64,000 bases of DNA from Indibacter alkaliphilus LW1 (GTDB lineage Bacteria; Bacteroidota; Bacteroidia; Cytophagales; Cyclobacteriaceae): positions 124,001 through 188,000 of the forward strand of contig NZ_ALWO02000032.1 in the NCBI RefSeq assembly GCF_000295935.2, given 5' to 3'. Below, piece by piece: positions 32,723 to 42,797 of this stretch; position 1 is the first letter of the stretch, and each line of letters opens with the position of its first letter. A program made the translations under genes and the position numbers. The notes below the pieces were generated by a model. The model had not been told where the DNA came from. It worked only from the letters and a program-made list of their open reading frames with translations, and ran no database searches.

Positions 32723-34039
32723 GTGAAAACCGCCGTAACGCATATCCCCCCAGTGATTGATGCTCATTGCTCTACCGCACAATTGACAAAACCATGGATG
32801 CGTTGGGCGGTTTTTTTCTTCCTTTTGGGCTCTCTGTTTGGTCTACTGATGCGCTATGCCTTAGTAGGAACTTTGCCTGAATCAATTGATTACAAAAACA
32901 TCTTACATGCGCATTCACATGCAGCATTACTGGGATGGGGATACCTATTGGTTTCAGGAGCTATGGTCTTTTTTTATATCAAAGAAAAAGCCCGCTTGAA
33001 AACATATAAAACATTGCTCATTATCACTGTCATTGCCAATATTGGTATGGCACTAAGTTTTCCGGTACAAGGCTATGGTCTTTACAGCATTATTTTTTCA
33101 ACGCTACATCTGTTGGTGTCTTATTTCTTCGCATTCAATTTATTTCGCGATTTAAGAAAAAGCGAACCCGGTCTGGATATCCAGTTTGTAAGTTGGGCTC
33201 TAATCTGGATGATGATCTCCACCATTGGACTCTGGGCAATTGCTCCTATAGGAAGCGTTTTAGGCAAAACACATCCGCTTTATCATTTAAGTGTTCAATG
33301 GTTCTTACACTTTCAACTGAACGGTTGGTTCGTTTATGGTATGTTGGGAATTTTGACATTCTGGCTCAAGCAGGAAAAGGTCTTTATTCAAAAAGCCAAT
33401 GGTAAATTATTCCTTTTCCACCTTTCACTAGTCTTGACCTTTTCTTCCACAGTATTTACCAGTACTGGATGGCCAGTTTTATATTATTTTAATTTACTGG
33501 GTGTCATACTTCAGGCTTATGTTTACCTTTGGATATTGCAACCCGCATTTAAGTTTATCCTAATTAACAGTCCAAAAAATCAAAATTGGATAAAACGACT
33601 AATCCTCTTGGGTCTTATCAGCTTATCCACAAAAGCATTTGTGCAATTACTGATGATATACGGCCCTGCTTTAGATGTTTCACATCATATCAGAAACTTG
33701 GTAGTAGGTTTCATACACTTAGTCTTATTGGGTGCTATTACATTTGGTATAGGGGGAATTGCCTCAAAGGAAAGAATTTTACCGAATAATGCAATGGCTA
33801 AAATTGGATGGGCGCTTTTGGGCTTGGGATTTGTAATTTCCGAACTCCTGCTCTTTGTAGAAGGGGGACTTAATTGGACAAAACTTGGGAGTATACCCTT
33901 TTATTTGGATTTAATATTTTATGCTTCTGCCTTTTTCCCAATTGGCTTGGGCATGATTTTCGTTTCTTTTTGGGTTGAAAAAACTGCCGACTTAACGGTA
34001 TTTTGCCCAATATTGAAACCAAAATCACTTATATCATGA
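32723..34039 (+). CDS. NnrS / heme-copper-oxidase-I-like membrane protein
   Basis: A 438-residue protein with about 12 membrane helices that starts with GTG six bases after the ric stop. Histidines occur in the patterns HAHSHAALLGWGY (about residues 60-70), HPLYHLSVQWFLHFQ, DVSHHIRN and FIHLVLLG, reminiscent of heme and copper ligands in subunit I of oxidases and of NnrS. The family is common in Bacteroidota beside ric and Rrf2 genes and is usually named cytochrome c oxidase subunit I-like. A protective role against NO is inferred. The next small gene overlaps its stop (ATGA). Confidence 0.65.
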   Translation: MKTAVTHIPPVIDAHCSTAQLTKPWMRWAVFFFLLGSLFGLLMRYALVGTLPESIDYKNILHAHSHAALLGWGYLLVSGAMVFFYIKEKARLKTYKTLLIITVIANIGMALSFPVQGYGLYSIIFSTLHLLVSYFFAFNLFRDLRKSEPGLDIQFVSWALIWMMISTIGLWAIAPIGSVLGKTHPLYHLSVQWFLHFQLNGWFVYGMLGILTFWLKQEKVFIQKANGKLFLFHLSLVLTFSSTVFTSTGWPVLYYFNLLGVILQAYVYLWILQPAFKFILINSPKNQNWIKRLILLGLISLSTKAFVQLLMIYGPALDVSHHIRNLVVGFIHLVLLGAITFGIGGIASKERILPNNAMAKIGWALLGLGFVISELLLFVEGGLNWTKLGSIPFYLDLIFYASAFFPIGLGMIFVSFWVEKTADLTVFCPILKPKSLIS

Positions 34040-34311
34040 AGTCTTTCTTCAAAAACAAACTTATAGTCCCTTTAAGTACGTTCATTACCTTATTATTCAG
34101 TGTGGCTACTTTTGCCCAAAACCAACCTGATATTCCCCAACCTAGAGGGCCAATCGACTTTTCTGAACTTAACAATATTATAATTTTTATCGTGATTCCT
34201 GCAATCATCATTATCGCATTTTTGATTTTCAGAAAAAGGATTTTCAAAGTAAAAGAAGAACAACAGGAAAGGCTTAAGGATAAAAATCAGAGTGAAAATC
34301 GGGAAAAATAA
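34036..34311 (+). CDS. Small exported membrane protein, unknown
   Basis: A 91-residue protein with a signal-like N-terminus (PLSTFITLLFSVATFAQ), a short proline-rich segment (PDIPQPRGP), one membrane helix (about 48-67, rich in Ile) and a basic/acidic tail. It starts inside the stop codon of the NnrS-like gene, so translation is coupled, and it may be a small subunit or stabiliser of that protein. Family unknown to me. Confidence 0.55.
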   Translation: MKSFFKNKLIVPLSTFITLLFSVATFAQNQPDIPQPRGPIDFSELNNIIIFIVIPAIIIIAFLIFRKRIFKVKEEQQERLKDKNQSENREK

Positions 34312-34339
34312 AAACAGGGTTTACCATTTGCAAACCCTG
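34303..34339 (-). terminator. Terminator downstream of the GH3 gene
   Basis: Read on the minus strand: arms CAGGGTTT and AAACCCTG around nine bases, followed by TTTTTATTTTT. It lies about 85 bases after the GH3 stop codon and serves that gene; the convergent small membrane-protein gene ends inside its T-tail. Confidence 0.7.
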
Positions 34340-34422
34340 CCATACTTAGAAAAACCTAGTTGATAAAACCGGATGTTGGTCAAGCCATCAGGATCCTAAA
34401 ACTCAGTAGCCTTTAGATTTAC

Positions 34423-36714
34423 TTACTTCCAATTGATTTTTGCCTTGATCAAGTCTTGGGAATTACCGCCTACCATGATCTCAAATTCCCCTGCTTCCCA
34501 GACAAATTCCGCATCCTGATTGTAAAACATCAAGTCTCTTTTGGTGAGTTCAAAAGTCACTGACCTGGTCTCACCGGCCTTTACAAATACCTTTTCAAAG
34601 CCTTTCAACTCTTTAACAGGCCTCGTGATACTTGCCACTAAATCCCTCACGTACAACTGAACCACTTCTGATCCGTCCAAAGATCCTGCATTGCGAACAT
34701 CAACCGTGATTTGCAAGGTTTCATCTCCACTGAGTTCCTCTGCACTCAGCTGAAGTCCGCTGTAGTCAAACTCCGTATAGCTCAACCCATAGCCAAATGG
34801 ATAAAGAGGTTCGTTTGAAACATCAAGGTAATTGGACCGGAATTTTTGGAACCATTGACCTTCAGGCAGTGGTCTTCCGGTGTTTTTATGGTTGTAAAAA
34901 ATCGGAATCTGTCCAACATTTTGTGGGAAAGTAGCTGTAAGTTTCCCTGAAGGATTGACATCTCCAAAAAGCACATCTGCTATTGCATCTCCAGCCTCAG
35001 ATCCCGCAAACCAAACATTCAAGATACCTGAGACATGCTCTGCTTCCCACTTGATCGCCAATGGCCTTCCGGTAAACAAGACCAATACTACAGGCTTCCC
35101 TGTATCCAAAAGTGCTTCCAGCAACCTTCTTTGATTGGCAGGCAATTCAATATCCGATCTGCTCGCTGCCTCCCCGCTCATTTCGGCCGACTCTCCCATT
35201 GCAGCGATGATCACATCCGATTCCCTGGCGATTTCCAATGCCTCGCTGATCAAAGTCTCCTCTGGCCTTTCATCTCTGTAGGTAGGCTTCCCGAAAATAC
35301 TTACCCTTTCCTCGTATTCTGCATCCTCCACCACATTTGCACCTCTGGCTGTAAGCAAGGTAACCTCATTTCCCAATGCATTTTCCAATCCATCTTTCAA
35401 GGAAATGGCTTCCGTAAACCTCCCCGCTACGGACCAAGTCCCTGACATGTTTTCCCTGTTGTCTGCCATTGGGCCAACTAAGGCAATTTTACCCGATTTT
35501 TTTAGAGGTAAAATGCTCCCTTCATTTTTGAGTAATACAAATGATTGTGCTGCGATTTCCCTGGCCGTCTTCCTGTGCTCTTGGGTAAAAATTTCCTTTT
35601 CGGACCTGCCCAAATCTGAATAGCGATATGGATCATCAAAAAGCCCCAATTTGTATTTGGCTACCAGAATCCTTTTTACAGCCGTATCAATATGGCTTTC
35701 GGATATTTTCCCTTCTTCCAAAGACTTTTCCAGAGTGGTAAGAAACCCCTCCCCTACCATATCCATGTCCACTCCCGCCAATAATGCAAGTGCAGATACA
35801 TTCTGCAAATCTCCCAGGCCATGGGATGTCATTTCATTGATCGCTGTGTAGTCGGTCACCACAAATCCATCAAAACCCCACTGCTCCCTTAATACATCTG
35901 TCATCAGCCATTTATTAGCTGATGCAGGAATACCATCCACATCATTGAAGGCTGTCATCACCGAGCCCACTCCAGCCTCCACTGCTGCTTGATAGGGCAG
36001 AAAATACTCATTGTACATCCGTTGCCTGCTCATGTCTACAGTATTGTAGTCACGCCCCGCTTCAGGGGCTCCATATAAGGCAAAATGCTTTACACATGCC
36101 ATGATGGTATTGTAAGCGGTCAGGTCATCTCCTTGATACCCCCTGATCATGGCCTGGGCGATTTTTGCTCCTAAAAAGGGATCTTCACCATTGCCTTCCG
36201 AAACCCTGCCCCATCTCGGATCTCTTGACACGTCTACCATAGGAGAAAAAGTCCAATTGATGCCATCAGCACTCGCCTCAATAGCGGCTATCCTAGCGGA
36301 TTTTTCGATCAATTCCATATCCCAGGTACTTGAAAGACCCAATGGAATTGAAAAAAGTGTCTCATAGCCATGGATTACATCCATCCCTATCAACAAAGGT
36401 ATTTTAAGCCTGCTTTCTTCTACGGCTACCCTTTGGGCTTCTTTGATTTTTTCAGCTGACTTGAGGTTGAACAATCCCCCAACTTTACCTTCCCTGATGC
36501 TATTGAGTACATCAGAACTGCCCGCCTCACCAGTGGTAATGTCACCACCAACGGGCAGGTTCAGTTGGCCTAATTTTTCATTCAAGGTCATCAGAGAAAT
36601 AATAGAATCAGCCTTAGCAGCATACTCATCGCTGGGAACCGGTGTAGGTTGGCTTGTTTTGAAGGAAATCAATCCAAAAAAACAGAGCATCAGAACTGGA
36701 AAATATTTTTTCAT
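34423..36714 (-). CDS. GH3-family beta-glucosidase (BglX-like)
   Basis: A 763-residue glycoside hydrolase. Signal peptide at the N-terminus (VLMLCFFGLISFKTS), GH3 N-domain with KIPLLIGMDVIHGYET and the nucleophile aspartate in GFVVTDYTA, GH3 C-domain (LLKNEGSILPL, IAAMGESAEMSGE), and a C-terminal fibronectin-III-like domain with QLYVRDLVAS. Periplasmic enzymes of this type release glucose from beta-linked oligosaccharides. The ATG at 36714 directly precedes the signal peptide; the longer frame to 36795 adds 27 unrelated residues. No SusC/SusD pair is nearby, so this is not a classical utilisation locus. Confidence 0.92.
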   Translation of the reverse strand: MKKYFPVLMLCFFGLISFKTSQPTPVPSDEYAAKADSIISLMTLNEKLGQLNLPVGGDITTGEAGSSDVLNSIREGKVGGLFNLKSAEKIKEAQRVAVEESRLKIPLLIGMDVIHGYETLFSIPLGLSSTWDMELIEKSARIAAIEASADGINWTFSPMVDVSRDPRWGRVSEGNGEDPFLGAKIAQAMIRGYQGDDLTAYNTIMACVKHFALYGAPEAGRDYNTVDMSRQRMYNEYFLPYQAAVEAGVGSVMTAFNDVDGIPASANKWLMTDVLREQWGFDGFVVTDYTAINEMTSHGLGDLQNVSALALLAGVDMDMVGEGFLTTLEKSLEEGKISESHIDTAVKRILVAKYKLGLFDDPYRYSDLGRSEKEIFTQEHRKTAREIAAQSFVLLKNEGSILPLKKSGKIALVGPMADNRENMSGTWSVAGRFTEAISLKDGLENALGNEVTLLTARGANVVEDAEYEERVSIFGKPTYRDERPEETLISEALEIARESDVIIAAMGESAEMSGEAASRSDIELPANQRRLLEALLDTGKPVVLVLFTGRPLAIKWEAEHVSGILNVWFAGSEAGDAIADVLFGDVNPSGKLTATFPQNVGQIPIFYNHKNTGRPLPEGQWFQKFRSNYLDVSNEPLYPFGYGLSYTEFDYSGLQLSAEELSGDETLQITVDVRNAGSLDGSEVVQLYVRDLVASITRPVKELKGFEKVFVKAGETRSVTFELTKRDLMFYNQDAEFVWEAGEFEIMVGGNSQDLIKAKINWK

Positions 36715-37016
36715 AGGTTTATTGTTTGTACTTCTAAATCGACAAATGATTACTACAGGTTTTTTTTCGATCCCAATTAGCAAAGATTGTATCAATTTAA
36801 ATAATTGAAGACTACATCAAAAATTTCTCAACCTATACTACAAAAGATTTTTTTATACTGAATATCAGTATTTTAAAAATCAAACATATAAACCCATTGA
36901 TACGACCAGAGAGACCAAAAACTCAAATGGATTGGGTAAGAACAGAATCGGAGATTTTAGAATAAAGGGAATTGCCTTGCAAAACTAAAAATTGAACCTT
37001 TTTTTGATATCCTCAC
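36715..37016. other. Gene-less spacer between the GH3 and beta-propeller genes
   Basis: AT-rich, about 300 bases. It contains the upstream region of the GH3 gene. I see no repeat, hairpin or gene in it. Confidence 0.5.
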
Positions 37017-38894
37017 TCATTCCATTTGAAAAATATTCAGCTCACGGCCTGTAGCATCTACCCTAACCAAATATGTCCCTTCTGGACTGAAAAACACATT
37101 TTCATCTTTCTCAAACTTCACTTCTTCCAAAATTTCAATGGGTGCGGTTCCAACCCTAAAAAATCTGTCTTTTTCCACCATCCAGATTTCTTTGTCTGTG
37201 AGCCTGAGGTCTTTGATTTCCTTTACTCCTTCGAACATAGTCTGCACATCTCCTTCATTGTCTGCAATGGCTACTCCATCTGTTCCGATCAAAATCAACC
37301 CATTGTCAAAAGCAATCTGATTTTTTAATCTCCCAACTTCAAATTTCTTATAACTGACTGTGGAAATACTCCCTCCTGTTTTGGAATCATAGGTTTGGAT
37401 TCCTTTTGAGGAGGCATCGACAATTTTATCCCCATCCAATACGAATGGATCAAAGTCTGTCCCCAATCTATTGCTCACTTTTTCTGTTTCAAAGGCAATC
37501 TGCCCGGTCTTTGTATCAAGGGCCACGATGTATGAACCTGAAAGTCCATTGGTCATCTTCAGATACAGTAAATCTTCTGTAAGCTCTTCTTGAATGACAC
37601 GGTTGTTCTGCCTTGCTATTCTGTCTTCCTGAAGAACAATTTCCCCTGTATTGAAATCAATCTGTAAATAAGACTTTCGGCTACCGTCGGGATCTATGTG
37701 TTTGCCTCCCTGCATACCCACTACGTAGTGAATAATGCCATTTTCATCTACCAAAGGGTAAGAACTGTTGTCACCTAAAGTATTTCCTTCTTCACCACCT
37801 GCTCCCAGTACAGACATGTTTCTGTACATTCTCCGATGTCTTTGCATGCCTTCCTTGACATCACCCTCCATTTCTTCTCCTGTCGTGATATCAATCAATG
37901 TCAATCCAAAATAGGGTAAAAGCAATACATTCTCCCTCACAAAAGCTGTCCCTGGGATAAAATCACCACTGTATTTCAAACTCCAAAGCAAATCCCCATT
38001 TTCGGCATTCAAAGCTTGTACTTCGGGTCTTCCCGCAATGTTTTGAAGCTCAGTCTGACTTACCCTGATGGCTATAATCAAGTCATTGTTCGGCTCGTAA
38101 AATACTTCTCCCAATCCTCCATTTAATTCTGCTTGCTGCCATAAGACTTCACCTGACTTGACCCCCAATAACTGAAGCCCATCTTTACCATTCACTGCGA
38201 TTGCATTTTTTTCAGGCAAATACGTGATCAGTTTATTCAGCCTTTCATCGTGTCCTACATAAGAGACAGGAATATTGTTCTTTTTGGATATGGTATTCAT
38301 ACCTGTGGCAGCAGAAAAAGTTGCTTCAGAAAGTGTCTCTTCATCCTGCCTTAACCTTTGCGCATTTGACAATATCTGATAAATGGATTCCACGGTTGAA
38401 ATGCCAATATCCAGGTCATTTTTCACCCATTGCTCTTCCCCGTTCTTCAAGTCAAATGCCGTAGCTGTTGTATAAGTCAAGGTATAATCAAACTGCAAGA
38501 AGATTTCCTCCTGCTCAAATAAAAGGAAAGCACTTCCTTCAGTCACACCTACCCCAGGAATACTTCTGCCCACTTTGTTGCGGTATTTACCTTGGAGTAC
38601 CTGCTGCTTGCTCTCTAGGTTCCATACCTGGTATTGATTCTCATTTTCAAGAACGATATACTTACCATCATTGGAAAAAGAAGTATATTTTGGAGTGAAA
38701 TCAGTAGAAATCACCCAGTCAGGATCATTTTGGGCAAAGACTTGAGGGCCAGAAAAAGTAAGCAGGATTCCAAAAATAATACTACATAAAACCGAAAACA
38801 GAAAACAGTTCCTGGATTTAGATATGTTTAGAAAGAAAATTTTTTCCCGGAATGAAAAATCCAGAACGGACGAAAGTAATTTTGCTAATTTCAT
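37017..38894 (-). CDS. Exported PQQ/WD-type beta-propeller protein
   Basis: A 625-residue protein with a long basic N-terminus and a signal segment (SVLCSIIFGILLTFSG ending near VFAQ). The rest consists of repeated blades with the PQQ-like motif hydrophobic-DxxTGExxW: LESKQQVLQG, DLKNGEEQWV, GVKSGEVLWQQ, NAENGDLLWSL and DTKTGQIAFE. No catalytic residues are visible. It may be an outer-membrane assembly or scaffold protein. It lies between two glycoside hydrolases on the same strand, but with gaps of 300 and 346 bases, so joint regulation is uncertain. Confidence 0.75.
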   Translation of the reverse strand: MKLAKLLSSVLDFSFREKIFFLNISKSRNCFLFSVLCSIIFGILLTFSGPQVFAQNDPDWVISTDFTPKYTSFSNDGKYIVLENENQYQVWNLESKQQVLQGKYRNKVGRSIPGVGVTEGSAFLLFEQEEIFLQFDYTLTYTTATAFDLKNGEEQWVKNDLDIGISTVESIYQILSNAQRLRQDEETLSEATFSAATGMNTISKKNNIPVSYVGHDERLNKLITYLPEKNAIAVNGKDGLQLLGVKSGEVLWQQAELNGGLGEVFYEPNNDLIIAIRVSQTELQNIAGRPEVQALNAENGDLLWSLKYSGDFIPGTAFVRENVLLLPYFGLTLIDITTGEEMEGDVKEGMQRHRRMYRNMSVLGAGGEEGNTLGDNSSYPLVDENGIIHYVVGMQGGKHIDPDGSRKSYLQIDFNTGEIVLQEDRIARQNNRVIQEELTEDLLYLKMTNGLSGSYIVALDTKTGQIAFETEKVSNRLGTDFDPFVLDGDKIVDASSKGIQTYDSKTGGSISTVSYKKFEVGRLKNQIAFDNGLILIGTDGVAIADNEGDVQTMFEGVKEIKDLRLTDKEIWMVEKDRFFRVGTAPIEILEEVKFEKDENVFFSPEGTYLVRVDATGRELNIFQME

Positions 38895-39240
38895 GTAAAT
38901 TATTTTTTAACAATAAATATTAAGCTTTAAAAAGGTGTTTTTACCAAAAATTAAAATTGATCTTGTAAGAGATATAAATTTCATCAATTTCTTAAATGTA
39001 ACACCTAATACCCTCTTTATGAAATACTTTCACTACTTTTTACCCATAAATTGGTGATTATGATCTTTCTGTTCATGAAAAAATGTCTTAAACATGCATA
39101 AAGTCGTACCGGTAGCAATATTGTTTTTTCCGTTGATCTGCTACGCAAAAGCTCTAAACAAAGTCAAGATTCATGAAGGCGCAGTGATTAAAGGGATAAT
39201 CCAATGGGTCGGGGTAATTTCTGATGATGACACTAAACCA
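38895..39240. other. Spacer between the beta-propeller and GH115 genes
   Basis: 346 AT-rich bases; they must contain the beta-propeller gene's promoter. A 61-codon plus-strand frame (39094-39279) lies here but overlaps the GH115 gene end and has no family likeness, so no gene is called. Confidence 0.45.
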
Positions 39241-42120
39241 CTACTTAGCTTCCACTTGTACACTTTCTACAGGACCTAAATAGCTGGGTTTTAAGCTACC
39301 GGTATCAATGACAAATCGTTGAAAAACAATCCCTGAGTCTATTGCCCAAACTTTAAGCACATGTTTGCCCGGTGCTTCCACCTTGTGGGATGAAGTCTTG
39401 ATTTTTATATGATCTCCGACTGATATCATCCACCATTCGGCATATTTGTAATCAGGTACGGTTTCACCTTCATTTATATTGATAATTTGAGGTGCTTCAT
39501 CGTCTATGGCTATGGCGTACTTCAAACCTCCCTGATGCTTGAAATCTTGAGTTGGAGACAAGTATGTATCCACTTTAAAATTCCCCGAGCTGGTAGTTGT
39601 GAATTCATACTCCACCATCGGAGCATCTTTCAGTTCCGCTTCATTTTCCGCAGTTACTGGTTCTATAATCAGCGAAGAACCTGTTCTTCCCAAGTTTGGG
39701 ATCACAGTCCAATACCGATTCTTTGAGTCACTTTTTTTTGTAAAATGAGGTGCTTCAAATGCTACTGCGCCATTATTTTCTACAAAACCGGATCCCATTA
39801 TCTGTTCATTTCGAATGGGTACCTCCACAAGGTATTCATTTCCCGCTCCGGCAATCAAAAGCTCACCTTTAGCTGTTCCTTCAGGAGCCTTGCTCCAATC
39901 TATGCTCACATAAACTTTTTCATTGAAAAGGGTTTCACCTCCTTCAGAAGAAACTTTTATCCAATCTTCTTTTGGTCTAATGGTGTAGCTCAATTTTTCC
40001 TGTCCGCGGTTAATGATATCGATATAATAGTCCTGATCGTTGACAGGATCAAAAACAGGCATTTCCTTACTGAATGCCCAATCGGCCTCTACATCTAACC
40101 ATCCCCATCGAGGAGGGGTACCATATTCAATGAAATAACCCAATTCAGCGGGTTGCTGCACCTGAACATAAGCGACTGCAGGCATCATATTGAGCGGAGG
40201 GTGATTCCAGTAAGTATATCCCATGTGCGTTTGGGACATCATGTGGTTCCATTTGCCTTCTTTAAGTTCATGGAATTCCTGGGTAAGTTCCGCGTCTTTC
40301 TCAAACAACTCCTTTGTTCTATCCGCGTAAAAATTGGCTGATGCAGCTCCCCGTACACCATAATACCTGTTCTTGCCTGCCGCCACATACATTTCATTGA
40401 TATTGGCGCTCATTTCTATGGGAGAATGAACCAACTGATAAAAGGCCACCTTTTGGGCTTCAGGAAGCTTTTCATATACGCTGGTACTTTTTTCCAATAA
40501 CTGCGTGTATTCTTCGACTATACGGTCTGCCTCACGGTAGTTTTCTACACTGTAGGTACTTGCTGTCAGCATTTCAGGAGTTCGGCGGGCATTGTATTTT
40601 GTATATAGCGAAAGCATTTCGGCAATTTCTTGCGCATGTTGGTTGCCAAATTGCTGCCTTGCCCAACGCACATAGAAGTCAGGTAAATCCTTCGCTTGAA
40701 TGGCATCAGGGTCCCATGCATATTCCAGAAAAAAACTAATAGGTAGCTCCATAGGCTTGATATCCCCTACATTGGCAATCCAAATTTCGTTCACGCCATG
40801 TTCGTAGGTCAATTTCATTTGTTCCCACACCCGTTCGATCTGGGTGACGTTGAGCCACCTGTAGGATATGGGGGCACCTACATAATCAAAATGGTAATAC
40901 ATCCCAAACTTGGAATCGGGATTTGTCTCTTCTGGGTTGGGCAGGTACCGGATATTGCCCCAGTTATCATCACTGAACATCACGGTGATGTCGTCATCCA
41001 CACGCATGCCTTTGTCAAAGTAATCCTGTACTTCTTTATAGATCGCCCAAACCTGAGGAGTTTCCTTGGCCGGTTTTCCGGAGATATCGCTGATAATTTC
41101 ACGCTGATCTGCTATGATGGTTTTTAACAAATCCACGGCTGTTTCTTCAGACATGGCATCATCGCCATCACCTCGCATCCCAACAGTGATCATCGTTTCG
41201 TAGTCTCCCACACGCTCAAATCCCCCACGCCAAAATTCCTGAAGTTTTTCTTTGTTGGTCAGGTAATTCCACTCACCACCTTCAAACAATTCCCACTCAT
41301 GGTGCGCCCGGGTCATGGGTTCATGATGGCTGGTGGACATGACGATGCCATATTCATCTGCCAATTTTGGATTCAAAGGATCATCAATATAAAACATGGT
41401 CGGCGGCCACATGGAAGGCCACATGAAATTGGCTTTGTTGCGCAGCAAGAGTTCAAAGACATGCCCATATACTTTATGGTTGGTTCCTCCGAACTTTTCA
41501 TTTGCCCAGTTCCTGAATGCTGGGGACTCATCATTGATAAATATGCCGCGATACTTTACTGCCGGGCCTTTTGAGATAAAATGGCATTTTTCAAGATAGA
41601 TTTCCTCTTGTTTTTCCACCGCCACATCGGCCCACCAATACCAAGGGGAAACACCTATTTTTTCGGAAAGGGTAAACACCCCATAAGCGGCACCTCGCCT
41701 GTCACTGCCTACAATGACCAGCGCCTGATCAACACCAGGGAATGGCTTATCTACTGTTTTGATCACAAACCGTTCCCAATCACCCTGGATTTTGTCCACT
41801 TCCAGCTTTTTTTCCGTGATCAGTTTTTTGATCAAAGCGCTGTTTTCTGCCGTTCCAATGATGATCACATTTTTGTCTTGAATATTATCACCTGTAGAAA
41901 TTGCAGGTTTTTTGCCTGTGACCCTTTCAATGTCCTCAGCAAGAAAATTCGCCGACCTACCAATCAATTTATTCTCCGTTGGGTCATAAACGATGGTGCT
42001 TGCATTGCTTTTGGTCGAGATGGTAAATTGATTGGCTTTTTTGCCGCTTTTAAAATGCACATTGATTTGTGCTTGGGAAAAACATGGCAAAAGGATCAAA
42101 AAGAACAGTAATTTTTTCAT
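39241..42120 (-). CDS. GH115-family glycoside hydrolase (alpha-glucuronidase type)
   Basis: A 959-residue exported enzyme: signal peptide LLFFLILLPCFSQAQ, an N-terminal GH115 domain (ANFLAEDIERVTGKKP, GSDRRGAAYGVFTLSEKIGV, WYWWADV), a central TIM-barrel-like catalytic region (KYRGIFINDESP, NFMWPSMWPPTMF, MSTSHHEPM, FSDDNWGN) and C-terminal beta domains ending in RFVIDTGSLKPSYLGP. GH115 enzymes remove methylglucuronic acid from xylan. It suggests plant or algal hemicellulose degradation. A small hairpin with arms CCAATGT/ACATTGG (42143-42166) lies in the upstream leader. Confidence 0.92.
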   Translation of the reverse strand: MKKLLFFLILLPCFSQAQINVHFKSGKKANQFTISTKSNASTIVYDPTENKLIGRSANFLAEDIERVTGKKPAISTGDNIQDKNVIIIGTAENSALIKKLITEKKLEVDKIQGDWERFVIKTVDKPFPGVDQALVIVGSDRRGAAYGVFTLSEKIGVSPWYWWADVAVEKQEEIYLEKCHFISKGPAVKYRGIFINDESPAFRNWANEKFGGTNHKVYGHVFELLLRNKANFMWPSMWPPTMFYIDDPLNPKLADEYGIVMSTSHHEPMTRAHHEWELFEGGEWNYLTNKEKLQEFWRGGFERVGDYETMITVGMRGDGDDAMSEETAVDLLKTIIADQREIISDISGKPAKETPQVWAIYKEVQDYFDKGMRVDDDITVMFSDDNWGNIRYLPNPEETNPDSKFGMYYHFDYVGAPISYRWLNVTQIERVWEQMKLTYEHGVNEIWIANVGDIKPMELPISFFLEYAWDPDAIQAKDLPDFYVRWARQQFGNQHAQEIAEMLSLYTKYNARRTPEMLTASTYSVENYREADRIVEEYTQLLEKSTSVYEKLPEAQKVAFYQLVHSPIEMSANINEMYVAAGKNRYYGVRGAASANFYADRTKELFEKDAELTQEFHELKEGKWNHMMSQTHMGYTYWNHPPLNMMPAVAYVQVQQPAELGYFIEYGTPPRWGWLDVEADWAFSKEMPVFDPVNDQDYYIDIINRGQEKLSYTIRPKEDWIKVSSEGGETLFNEKVYVSIDWSKAPEGTAKGELLIAGAGNEYLVEVPIRNEQIMGSGFVENNGAVAFEAPHFTKKSDSKNRYWTVIPNLGRTGSSLIIEPVTAENEAELKDAPMVEYEFTTTSSGNFKVDTYLSPTQDFKHQGGLKYAIAIDDEAPQIININEGETVPDYKYAEWWMISVGDHIKIKTSSHKVEAPGKHVLKVWAIDSGIVFQRFVIDTGSLKPSYLGPVESVQVEAK

Positions 42121-42296
42121 TTGATTATTGAATAGGTATTTCCCAATGTATGCTCTCAGACATTGGAAAACTATATAGGTTTGAGATTAACTGAAATAGT
42201 AAAAATAGAAAATTTAAGTTTAAAAGGCTTCCAGGAATCATACAAATGGATTTCAATCAAAACAGTACTTTCGAAAAGTAACTCACACCCAATATC

Positions 42297-42338
42297 AAAA
42301 AAAATCCTAACCTGCGCATTTTTAGCAAGTTAGGATTT
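42297..42338 (-). terminator. Displaced terminator of tRNA-Ser
   Basis: On the minus strand, arms AAATCCTAAC (complement of 42329-42338) and GTTAGGATTT (complement of 42302-42311) are followed by an eight-base T-run. It lies directly behind the tRNA-Ser 3'-end fragment at 42345-42359 and in the transcription direction of that tRNA, so before island insertion it most likely ended the tRNA-Ser transcript. Confidence 0.7.
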
Positions 42339-42344
42339 GAATTA

Positions 42345-42359
42345 GCAGAGAGGAAGGGA
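42345..42359. repeat. Island left end: copy of tRNA-Ser 3' end (att site)
   Basis: GCAGAGAGGAAGGGA is identical, in the same orientation, to the 3' end of the intact tRNA-Ser gene at 55731-55745. The following GAACCC (42363-42368) continues the likeness after a three-base difference. This is the far attachment site of the island. Confidence 0.75.
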
Positions 42360-42797
42360 AATGAACCCACCCCTTAACTAAATGACTTTCAATATTTTAC
42401 AAATAAAATGCAGCTAACACTCACCGAAAGACTCACCAAATTTTTTATTAGTAAACTTACACGTAAAGTTAAATAAATAATGTCATAAATTAAAAATCAT
42501 TTATATTATTTTGTTTTAAATATTTATCAGAATTACTCGAAATAAAAAAATAAGCAATTCTAGTCTCCCCAATGGCTACTGGGTTGATAAGGGTACCCAA
42601 TAACTAATAATAATTCCTAAAAACTGGAATTACCCCTACTACTGTACATGATCCAAAAACAAGAAAATTTGGGCGAGCATGTCTGCCGAACAGGCCTGAT
42701 ATGGAATAGCTTCAGTGATTCCGAGCTATCGGAATTAGCGAGCAGCTTGAATGCAGGGCGGATAATCTACACCTAGCCCTCAAAAATCTTCACCCAT
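42360..42797. other. Gene-less left part of the island
   Basis: About 440 bases. It holds the arm-type copies ACTCACC and GACTCACC at 42419-42437, a small hairpin ATTCCGA-GCTA-TCGGAAT at about 42719-42736 and, at its right end, CTACACCTAGC (42768-42778), which recurs in front of the second XRE fragment. No gene seen. Confidence 0.5.

Noticed and set aside
39094-39279. 61-codon plus-strand frame with a hydrophobic N-terminus
   Set aside because: It overlaps the end of the GH115 gene on the other strand, the overlapping part is simply its complement, and there is no family likeness or promoter.
42345-42370. Possible second tRNA-Ser gene
   Set aside because: Only the 3' end is present; no anticodon arm or acceptor partner follows. 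It is the attachment-site copy.
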